Below are positions 32,401-37,729 of a stretch of DNA of 37,729 nucleotides, piece after piece. The DNA comes from an uncultured Sphingomonadales bacterium. GTDB lineage: Bacteria > Pseudomonadota > Alphaproteobacteria > Sphingomonadales > Sphingomonadaceae. Below the pieces are notes generated by a model. That model made no database searches, was not told the origin of the DNA, and saw only the letters and a program-made list of their open reading frames with translations. The stretch covers positions 1 to 37,729 of the forward strand of contig CALMZE010000216.1 of assembly GCA_937870585.1 (NCBI GenBank). Direction: 5' to 3'. Within the stretch, counting starts at the first letter, position 1; every line of letters starts with the position of its first letter. Made by a program: the position numbers and the translations under genes.

Positions 32401-33176
32401 CGCATCCCAAAGAAGAGGAAAAAATCCGCTTCCGCGACATTCAGGCCCAGCCCCGCAAGATCATTTCTTCGCCCACATGGTCGGGGCTGGAGAGCGAGCA
32501 TGTCTGCTACAATGCCGGTTACACCAATGTCCACGAGCTCATCCCGTGGCGGACGCTGACCGGGCGGCAGCAGCTTTATCAGGATCACAAATGGATGCTG
32601 GCATTTGGCGAGGGCTTTTGCGTCTATCGCCCGCCCATCGACACCAAGGCGGTCAAGCCGATGCTCGACCGGGCAGAGCATAAGCCGCACGTCATCCTGA
32701 ACTTCATCACGCCGCACCAGAAATGGGGCATTCATTCCACCTATACGGACAATCTGCTGATGCTCACGCTCTCGCGCGGCGGGCCGATTGTCTGGCTGTC
32801 TGAAACCGATGCTGCAAAGGCGGGCGTGGAGGATAATGACTGGGTGGAGGCCTTCAATTCGAACGGCGCGCTGGTCGCCCGCGCGGTCGTCTCCCAGCGG
32901 ATGAAGGAGGGCACGCTCTTCATGTATCACGCGCAGGAGAAGATCGTGAACGTGCCGGGATCGCCACTGACCGGGCAGCGCGGCGGCATCCATAATTCGG
33001 TGACGCGCGCTGTGCTCAAGCCGACGCACATGATCGGCGGCTATGTTCAGCAGAGCTATGGCTTCAACTATTATGGAACCGTCGGTTCCAACCGTGACGA
33101 ATATGTGATCGTCCGCAAATTGCACGAAGTGGACTGGCTCGAAGGGGCCTTGGCGGAAGGGGAGGTCGCAGCATGA
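29439..33176 (+). CDS. narG: Respiratory nitrate reductase alpha subunit NarG
   Basis: A 1245-residue catalytic subunit (Escherichia coli NarG has 1247) that reduces nitrate to nitrite at a bis-MGD molybdenum centre on the cytoplasmic face of the membrane. FS0 iron-sulfur ligands are visible as His50, Cys54, Cys58 (HGVNCTGSCSW) and Cys93 (RGCPRGAS). The molybdenum-ligand Asp222 sits in YDWYCDLPPASP. The early RKRWQHDK segment resembles the N-terminal targeting-like region left in NarG, which is not exported. The C-terminal MGD-binding part includes QRGGIHNSVTRAVLKPTHMIGGY. The gene is coupled to narK and narH by ATGA overlaps at both ends. No frameshift or missing residue is seen. Confidence 0.97.
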   Translation: MSHLIDRLTFFRQKKESFSDGHGVTTGEARDWENGYRKRWQHDKIVRSTHGVNCTGSCSWKIYVKGGIITWETQQTDYPRTRPELPNHEPRGCPRGASYSWYIYSAQRLKYPMVRKRLVKLWRAARATLPPVAAWASIQNDPAARKSYTAIRGHGGFVRSTWDEVNEIIAAPNAYTAKTWGPDRVIGFSPIPAMSMVSYAAGSRYLSLLGGTCMSFYDWYCDLPPASPMTWGEQTDVPESADWYNAGFLMMWGSNVPQTRTPDAHFMTEARYRGTKVAVVSPDYAEATKFADLWLNPKQGTDAALAMAMGHVILREYHLDRQVSYFEDYTRRYSDFPMLVRLVEKDGAFVPERLLRASDFKGGLGEKANPEWKTVAIDDETGKPVTPLGSAGFRWGDKGKWNLEEKDGKGAEVHLRTSAILDAHHDEVVEVSFPYFGNREHDHFKGTDHPDVLNRRVPVRQIALKDGKAYVATVFDLFCANYGLDRGLGGDHVARSFDENIPYTPAWAERITGVPADHIVTVAREFATNAEKTGGKSMVILGAGLNHWYHMDMNYRGIINLLVMCGCVGQSGGGWSHYVGQEKLRPQTGWLPLAFALDWNRPPRQMNSTSFFYAHTDQWRYETLNVDEILSPTAPAGDWDASLIDYNARAERMGWLPSAPQLKTNPLEVGKAAKASGLEPKDYVAAALKSGDLELSCFDPDDPANWPRNMFVWRSNLLGSSGKGHEYFLKHLLGTAHGVQGKDLGESGAQKPKEVKWHEDAPKGKLDLLVTLDFRMSTTCVYSDIVLPTASWYEKDDLNTSDMHPFIHPLSAAVDPVWESKSDWEIYKGIAKTFSDIAPELLGVEQDVVLVPIQHDTANEIAQPFDVEDWGTGIVEPVPGKTMANVAVVERDYPNLYKRFTALGPLMDKLGNGGKGIGWNTGVEVENLRKLNGVVTAEGPTQGMPRIETAIDAAEVLLMLAPETNGEVAVKAWNALSQFTGRDHTHLAHPKEEEKIRFRDIQAQPRKIISSPTWSGLESEHVCYNAGYTNVHELIPWRTLTGRQQLYQDHKWMLAFGEGFCVYRPPIDTKAVKPMLDRAEHKPHVILNFITPHQKWGIHSTYTDNLLMLTLSRGGPIVWLSETDAAKAGVEDNDWVEAFNSNGALVARAVVSQRMKEGTLFMYHAQEKIVNVPGSPLTGQRGGIHNSVTRAVLKPTHMIGGYVQQSYGFNYYGTVGSNRDEYVIVRKLHEVDWLEGALAEGEVAA

Positions 33177-34699
33177 AGATCCGCGCGCAAATCGGCAAGG
33201 TGCTCAATCTGGACAAGTGCATCGGCTGCCACACCTGCTCTGTGACCTGCAAGAACGTATGGACCAGCCGTGACGGCATGGAATATGCATGGTTCAACAA
33301 TGTCGAAACCAAGCCCGGCATTGGTTACCCCAAGGATTGGGAAAATCAGGATCGCTGGAATGGCGGCTGGGAACGGCTGCGCAATGGTTCGATCCGCCCG
33401 AAAATGGGCGGCAAATGGCGGTTGCTGGCCAAGGTGTTCGCCAATCCGGACCTGCCTGAAATCGATGATTATTATGAGCCCTTCACGTTCGATTACGGCC
33501 ATCTGCAATCGGCTGGTGAATCCAAGGCGTTCCCCACCGCCCGTCCGCGCAGCCTGGTCTCCGGCAAGCGGATGGAGAAGGTCAAATGGGGTCCGAATTG
33601 GGAGGAAATTCTGGGCGGCGAATTCAAGAAGCGGAGCGAGGACTATGATTTCGAAGGCGTCCAGAAAGAGATTTACGGGCAGTTTGAAAACACCTTCATG
33701 ATGTATCTGCCGCGCCTGTGCGAGCATTGCCTGAACCCCACTTGCGTGGCGGCCTGCCCGTCTGGCTCCATCTACAAGCGTGAGGAAGATGGCATCGTCC
33801 TCATCGATCAGGAAAAGTGCCGGGGCTGGCGCATGTGCGTCTCCGGCTGCCCGTACAAGAAGATCTATTACAACTGGAAAACCGGCAAATCAGAGAAGTG
33901 CATCTTCTGCTATCCCCGGATCGAAGCCGGGGAGCCGACCGTCTGTTCTGAAACCTGCGTGGGCCGTATCCGCTATCTGGGCGTGATGCTCTATGACGCT
34001 GACCGGATCGAGGCCGCCGCGAGCACCGATGCTGTCGAAGATCTGTATCAGGCGCAGCTCGACATGTTTCTGGATCCGAACGATCCCAAGGTGATCGCGC
34101 AAGCTCGAAAGGATGGCGTGCCAGAGGCGTGGCTGGAAGCCGCCAAGCGCTCTCCGGTCTACAAGATGGCGATGGAATGGAAGGTCGCCTTCCCGCTCCA
34201 CCCCGAATATCGCACGCTGCCGATGGTCTGGTATGTGCCGCCACTCTCCCCGATCAGCGCCGCCGCGCAGGCCGGTCAGATTGCGGTGAACAACGATATG
34301 CCCGATGTGAAGTCGCTGCGCATCCCGGTCAAATATCTCGCCAATCTGCTGACGGCGGGGGCTGAAGAACCGGTCGTTGCGGCGCTGGAAACCATGCTCG
34401 CCATGCGTGGCTATATGCGCTCCAAAACTGTCGATGGCGTCATCAAGGCAGAGATTGCAGAGGCGGTGGGCCTGACTTCGGTGCAAATGGAAGAAATGTA
34501 TCAGGTGATGGCGATTGCCAATTATGAGGATCGGTTCGTCATCCCGTCTGGCCACCGAGAAGATGCCGAAGACATGTATGACGAGCGCGGTTCCTGCGGC
34601 TTCTCCTTCGGCAATGGCTGTTCAGGCGGTACGAGCGAAACCAACTTGTTCGGCGCGCCTGCCCGCAAGAAGCTCCAGACCCCGACGGAGGTGTTCTGA
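33173..34699 (+). CDS. narH: Respiratory nitrate reductase beta subunit NarH
   Basis: A 508-residue electron-transfer subunit with four cysteine clusters. The first is CIGCHTCSVTC (Cys16, 19, 22, 26). The second is CEHCLNPTCVAAC (Cys183, 186, 191, 195). The third is CRGWRMCVSGC (Cys216, Trp219, Cys222, Cys226), where Trp replaces a cysteine to give the 3Fe-4S cluster. The fourth is CIFC with Cys258 and Cys262. It passes electrons from NarI haem to NarG. The C-terminal tail (GSCGFSFGNGCSGG) is rich in Gly and Cys. It starts in the narG stop (ATGA) and shares one base with the narJ start (TGATG). Confidence 0.97.
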   Translation: MKIRAQIGKVLNLDKCIGCHTCSVTCKNVWTSRDGMEYAWFNNVETKPGIGYPKDWENQDRWNGGWERLRNGSIRPKMGGKWRLLAKVFANPDLPEIDDYYEPFTFDYGHLQSAGESKAFPTARPRSLVSGKRMEKVKWGPNWEEILGGEFKKRSEDYDFEGVQKEIYGQFENTFMMYLPRLCEHCLNPTCVAACPSGSIYKREEDGIVLIDQEKCRGWRMCVSGCPYKKIYYNWKTGKSEKCIFCYPRIEAGEPTVCSETCVGRIRYLGVMLYDADRIEAAASTDAVEDLYQAQLDMFLDPNDPKVIAQARKDGVPEAWLEAAKRSPVYKMAMEWKVAFPLHPEYRTLPMVWYVPPLSPISAAAQAGQIAVNNDMPDVKSLRIPVKYLANLLTAGAEEPVVAALETMLAMRGYMRSKTVDGVIKAEIAEAVGLTSVQMEEMYQVMAIANYEDRFVIPSGHREDAEDMYDERGSCGFSFGNGCSGGTSETNLFGAPARKKLQTPTEVF

Positions 34700-35424
34700 T
34701 GCGCACCACCCTGCTCATCCTTTCCGCGCTGCTGCGTTATCCCGATGCAGAGCTGCAATCGGCTGCCCCGGATATGGCCACAGCCTTGCGAGAAGACGGC
34801 GTTCTGGCTGCCGCGCAACTCTCATCGCTGATGCCGCTGATCACAGACCTTGCCAATGGCGACCTGCTGGATCTTCAGGAGGCCTATGTCGGGCTGTTCG
34901 ACCGGGGCCGCGCCCATTCGCTGCATCTGTTTGAACATGTACATGGCGAAAGCCGCGATCGCGGTCAGGCGATGGTTGATCTGCGCGACAGATACGATGC
35001 GCAGGGGCTGGAGATCACGGCCAATGAGTTGCCGGACTATCTGCCGATGTTCCTCGAATATCTCTCCACATTGCCGCCCGCACAGGCGCTGGAGGAACTG
35101 GCGCAGCCCGGCCTTATCATCGCGGCACTGGCGGAGCGGCTGAAGGAAAAATCCCCGGCTTACGCCGCGCCGATGTTCATCCTGCGCGATCTGGCTGCGA
35201 TTGAAGCCAGCATCTTTGCCGATGGCGTGCCCGACATCGCACCAGCGGACAATCCCGATGACCTCGAAGCGCTCGATGCCGCGTGGGAAGAGGAACAGAT
35301 TCGTTTCGATGCGCCAGCAGCACAGGGGAGCGAGGCCTGTCCGCAGGCCGCCACAATGGTTGCCCGCTTCGCCCATCCCGAACCGCAAAAGCCTGAATTG
35401 AACAGGAGTGCCGCCCGTGGCTGA
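34699..35424 (+). CDS. narJ: Nitrate reductase assembly chaperone NarJ
   Basis: A 241-residue cytoplasmic chaperone of the TorD/NarJ family, needed for molybdenum cofactor and cluster insertion into NarG and for membrane attachment of NarGH. LLRYPDAELQ near the N terminus, YVGLFDRGRAHSLHLFEHVHGESRDRGQAM split over helices at about 55-85, and ELPDYLPMFLEYLSTLP (about 111-127) are the family hallmarks. ATG 34699 overlaps the narH stop by one base. The C-terminal stretch after residue 190 is acidic and proline/alanine-rich, probably flexible. Confidence 0.95.
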   Translation: MRTTLLILSALLRYPDAELQSAAPDMATALREDGVLAAAQLSSLMPLITDLANGDLLDLQEAYVGLFDRGRAHSLHLFEHVHGESRDRGQAMVDLRDRYDAQGLEITANELPDYLPMFLEYLSTLPPAQALEELAQPGLIIAALAERLKEKSPAYAAPMFILRDLAAIEASIFADGVPDIAPADNPDDLEALDAAWEEEQIRFDAPAAQGSEACPQAATMVARFAHPEPQKPELNRSAARG

Positions 35425-36112
35425 CTTTTTCCACCATCTCGTCTTCGGGATTTACCCCTATATCGCTCTTGCGGTACTCGCCGTGGGTTCGGTCATCCGC
35501 TATGATCGGGAACCCTATAGCTGGCGTGCGGGGTCGAGCCAGTTGCTGCGCCGCAAGCAGCTGATCATGGGATCGGTTCTGTTTCATGTCGGCGTGCTCG
35601 TGATCTTTCTGGGGCATCTGGGCGGGCTTCTTACCCCGATTGCGCTGTTCGATGCGCTGGGCATCAGTCATGGGGCCAAGCAACTGCTGGCGATCATCGC
35701 GGGCGGTGTTGCGGGCACGATGGCGATCATTGGCGCCACGATGCTGCTCCATCGCCGCTTTTTCGATCCGCGTGTGCGGGCCGCCTCCAGCTTCAGCGAT
35801 AACATGATCATCCTGCTGCTCTGGGCGCAACTCGGCCTTGGCCTTGCCACCATTCCGCTTTCAATGCAGCATCTGGATGGGCATGAAATGGTTAAGTTCA
35901 TGAGCTGGGCACAGGGCATTTTCACCTTTCAGAGCGATGCCGCCGCGCACATCGCAGACGCGCACTGGATCTTCAAACTGCATCTGATGCTGGGGCTGAC
36001 GATCCTGCTGCTCTTTCCCTTCACCCGGTTGGTCCATATGCTGTCTGCCCCGGTGCGCTATATCTGGCGGCCCGGTTACCAGATCGTTCGTTCGCGGAAG
36101 ATCGCTGCATGA
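35417..36112 (+). CDS. narI: Nitrate reductase gamma subunit NarI (cytochrome b)
   Basis: A 231-residue membrane subunit with five helices that oxidises quinol and carries two b haems. Haem ligands are visible as His57 (VLFHVGVL), His67 (FLGHLGG), His189 (FKLHLMLG) and His207 (RLVHMLS), the same order and 18-residue spacing of the last pair as in Escherichia coli NarI. The start is GTG at 35417 with AGGAGTG just upstream, overlapping narJ by 8 nt; an earlier GTG at 35408 lies inside the ribosome-binding site and is less likely. The stop overlaps the ppiC start (ATGA). Confidence 0.95.
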   Translation: MADFFHHLVFGIYPYIALAVLAVGSVIRYDREPYSWRAGSSQLLRRKQLIMGSVLFHVGVLVIFLGHLGGLLTPIALFDALGISHGAKQLLAIIAGGVAGTMAIIGATMLLHRRFFDPRVRAASSFSDNMIILLLWAQLGLGLATIPLSMQHLDGHEMVKFMSWAQGIFTFQSDAAAHIADAHWIFKLHLMLGLTILLLFPFTRLVHMLSAPVRYIWRPGYQIVRSRKIAA

Positions 36113-36894
36113 CCACCACAATTGTCAGCGTGAATGGGCGGGAAATCTCCGCCGCTGCGATTGCCGCCGAAGCACAGAATCACCCGGCCGACACCGCTCA
36201 GGCAGCATGGGAAGCCGCAGCCGAAGCGCTTGTTGTTCGGCAAATATTGCTGGATGAGGCGGATCGGCTGGGGATTGTGGGCGCAGCCGCAGAAGATGGG
36301 AATGGCCAGACTCTCACGCTGGAGGACGCCCGGATCGATGCGCTGCTGGAAGCCGAAATCCGAATTCCCACCGCAGACACCGCAACCTGCCGACGCTATT
36401 ATGACCGGCACGCTGAGCGCTTCCAATCCCCGATTTTGGTGGAGGCAAGCCATATCCTGATCGCGGCGGACCCATCGGACAGCTTGGCCTATGGATTGGC
36501 GACGGGCGACGCTCGGATGCTGATCCGCACGCTTCAGGCCGAACCGGAGCGCTTTGCCGAACTCGCCCGCGCGCGCTCGGCCTGTCCGTCAAAGGAACAG
36601 GGCGGCAATCTGGGGCAGATCGGCCCCGGCGACACGGTCGAGCCGTTTGAGGCAGCGCTGTTCGCACTGGATGAGGGCGCTCTCTGTCCTGACCCGGTCA
36701 AAACGCGGTTCGGCGTACATGTCGTCCGGGCAGGTCGACGTGTTGAGGCGCAGCCTTACCCGTTCGAGGCAGTCGAGGCACAAATTGCCAACTATCTGGA
36801 GGAGGCTAGTTTCCGTAGGGCCATAGCCCAGTATATTGCCAAAATTGCCACTAAATCAGCCGTAGAGGGCCTATCAATTGGGGGATACGAATAA
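36109..36894 (+). CDS. Parvulin-type peptidyl-prolyl isomerase at the end of the nar operon
   Basis: A 261-residue PpiC/NifM-like protein. A helical N-terminal part (about 1-105, with RRYYDRHAERFQSP at 95-108, the family's chaperone-like segment) precedes a parvulin domain at about 112-210: EASHILIA, SACPSKEQGGNLGQIGPGDTVEPFEAALFAL split over two strands and a helix, and KTRFGVHVVRAGRR. No signal peptide or membrane anchor is present, so it should act in the cytoplasm, unlike most PpiC/SurA relatives. Its ATG is inside the narI stop codon, and no gene follows, so it belongs to the nitrate reductase operon. A role in folding NarG or NarH, parallel to NifM in nitrogenase maturation, is an inference. 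Confidence 0.88.
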   Translation: MTTTIVSVNGREISAAAIAAEAQNHPADTAQAAWEAAAEALVVRQILLDEADRLGIVGAAAEDGNGQTLTLEDARIDALLEAEIRIPTADTATCRRYYDRHAERFQSPILVEASHILIAADPSDSLAYGLATGDARMLIRTLQAEPERFAELARARSACPSKEQGGNLGQIGPGDTVEPFEAALFALDEGALCPDPVKTRFGVHVVRAGRRVEAQPYPFEAVEAQIANYLEEASFRRAIAQYIAKIATKSAVEGLSIGGYE

Positions 36895-37109
36895 AAATAT
36901 GATCAGAAAATACAGAGTGTCTTCATATTCAGATTCATACTCTATTTGATCTCGGCACATGATGGGTAAGATGAAGGGTGAATGCTTCCAGTTCTGATTT
37001 CCGGAGTTCGTCGGCGATCTAATGTGGCGCACCCGAGCAAAGCCAGCCCGATAGTTGACTCCGCTGTGAGATCGACAAATTTACGCCATGACAGGCCGGG
37101 ACCAAAGAG
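36895..37109. other. AT-rich intergenic region after the nar operon
   Basis: No convincing gene is seen in these 215 bp. The first 60 bp are markedly richer in A+T than the surrounding genes. AAATA/TATTT with GAGT/ACTC (36908-36918 and 36939-36947) can form an imperfect stem with a 20-nt loop, followed by no clear T tract. This may mark the end of the nar transcript or the edge of an acquired segment. Confidence 0.3.
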
Positions 37110-37729
37110 TTAGCCGACCTTGCGCAATGCTACCGTGCCTGCGGAATAGCCTGCGCCGAACGAGCAGATTACGCCGGTATCGCCTGGTTGCAGATCATCG
37201 CTGTTCAGATGGAAAGCGATGATCGAGCCCGCTGATGAGGTGTTTGCATAGGTGTCCAGAACGGTTGGGCTTTCGTCTGTACTGGCCTCATGGCCCAGCA
37301 CGCGCGAGGCAATCAACCGGTTCATATTGGCGTTGGCCTGATGCAGCCACAGGCGGCGCAGCGCATCCGGCGCGATGCCCATCCGGTCGAGCTCGGAGGA
37401 AATCAGAGCGGCAACCATGGGCACCACTTCCTTGAAGACGCTGCGGCCCTGCTGGATGAACAGCTTGTCCGGCGCGCTGCGTGTTTCGGGCGTGGCGCGA
37501 TTGAGGAAGCCGAAATTGTTGCGGATATTGTTGGAGAATTGGGTGATCAGCTTTGACCCCAATATCTCCCAATGCGCGCGCGGGGCCATGTCTTCGGCCT
37601 CGACCAGAATGGCCGTTGCCACATCGCCAAAGATGAAGTGACTGTCCCGGTCGCGCCAGTTGAGGTGGCCCGAACAGATTTCCGGGTTCACCACCAGTAC
37701 CGAGCGGGCGCTGCCTGAGCGGATCATGT
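37110..37729 (-). CDS. 3-oxoacyl-ACP synthase III-like ketosynthase (partial, start outside window)
   Basis: The C-terminal 206 or so residues of a thiolase-fold condensing enzyme of the FabH group. LWLHQANANMNRLI carries the catalytic His of the HxxN-type motif, and YANTSSAGSIIAFHL the catalytic Asn; GVICSFGAGYSAGTVAL is the usual C-terminal strand. The frame continues to the window edge, so the active-site Cys half lies beyond. FabH condenses acyl-CoA with malonyl-ACP, but paralogues serve in secondary lipid or quinolone-like synthesis; sequence alone does not separate these here. It reads toward the nar operon from the other side. Confidence 0.85.
   Translation of the reverse strand, partial: MIRSGSARSVLVVNPEICSGHLNWRDRDSHFIFGDVATAILVEAEDMAPRAHWEILGSKLITQFSNNIRNNFGFLNRATPETRSAPDKLFIQQGRSVFKEVVPMVAALISSELDRMGIAPDALRRLWLHQANANMNRLIASRVLGHEASTDESPTVLDTYANTSSAGSIIAFHLNSDDLQPGDTGVICSFGAGYSAGTVALRKVG

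Noticed and set aside
36901-36951. Stem-loop after ppiC as a strong intrinsic terminator
   Set aside because: The pairing is interrupted, AT-rich, has a 20-nt loop and no clear T tract, so it was kept only as a note on the intergenic region.
1-37729. CRISPR arrays, tRNA or rRNA genes, insertion sequences, prophage
   Set aside because: No regularly spaced repeats, cloverleaf-like segments, transposase or phage motifs were seen when reading both strands.

Overview
The window reads as a chromosomal stretch of an alphaproteobacterium, most likely a member of the Sphingomonadales. The evidence is the high GC with gene-dense operons, the lipid, xenobiotic and CoA catabolism genes (CaiB-type CoA-transferase, crotonase, acyl-CoA synthetase, haloalkane dehalogenase, arylsulfatases), a TorF-type and an alginate-export-type porin, and a GAGCTTGTCGAAGGAC repeat unit of the sort common in sphingomonad genomes. 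The genus cannot be fixed from the sequence alone. No tRNA, rRNA, CRISPR array, insertion sequence or phage gene was seen.

Layout. 1-3.5 kb: a D-aminoacylase-type amidohydrolase (minus) divergent from an MDR oxidoreductase, then an exported SH3-domain protein overlapping a prepilin peptidase that seems to start at CTG. 4.3-9.2 kb: a seven-helix membrane protein fused to a SET methyltransferase domain; it converges on, and overlaps by 131 bp, a two-gene signalling operon (receiver-GGDEF-EAL protein and CHASE4 histidine kinase). 9.4-11 kb: a TorF-like porin and two tandem hotdog thioesterases. 11.1-14.9 kb: a tightly coupled operon of acyl-CoA synthetase, DUF1993 protein, lipoprotein-type subclass B3 metallo-beta-lactamase-fold hydrolase and enoyl-CoA hydratase, followed by a convergent dicarboxylate symporter. 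16.3-24.3 kb: two sulfatases, a TetR regulator divergent from the first, a haloalkane dehalogenase with a DUF1330 protein, a GST-family protein coupled to the second sulfatase, and a CaiB/BaiF CoA-transferase.

24.5-36.9 kb is a compact nitrate-respiration island. It holds a porin preceded by two tandem FNR-type boxes, a cluster-less FNR-family regulator resembling NarR, and the coupled operon narK-narG-narH-narJ-narI-ppiC. narK encodes two complete nitrate/nitrite porters in one 912-residue chain. The region between regulator and narK carries one perfect and one near-perfect FNR-type box. All five junctions in narKGHJI-ppiC are overlapping stop/start pairs. The porin could pass nitrate and nitrite through the outer membrane, the NarK fusion through the inner membrane, NarGHI would reduce nitrate with quinol, and NarJ and possibly the cytoplasmic parvulin would help assemble the enzyme. 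No nitrite reductase or molybdenum cofactor genes are in view. The window ends in a truncated ketoacyl-ACP synthase III-like gene.

The points most worth a second look are the membrane-SET fusion, the porin apparently drawn into the nitrate regulon, the parvulin in the nar operon, the B3 lactamase-fold lipoprotein inside a CoA operon, the CTG start, and several perfect palindromes immediately upstream of catabolic genes.
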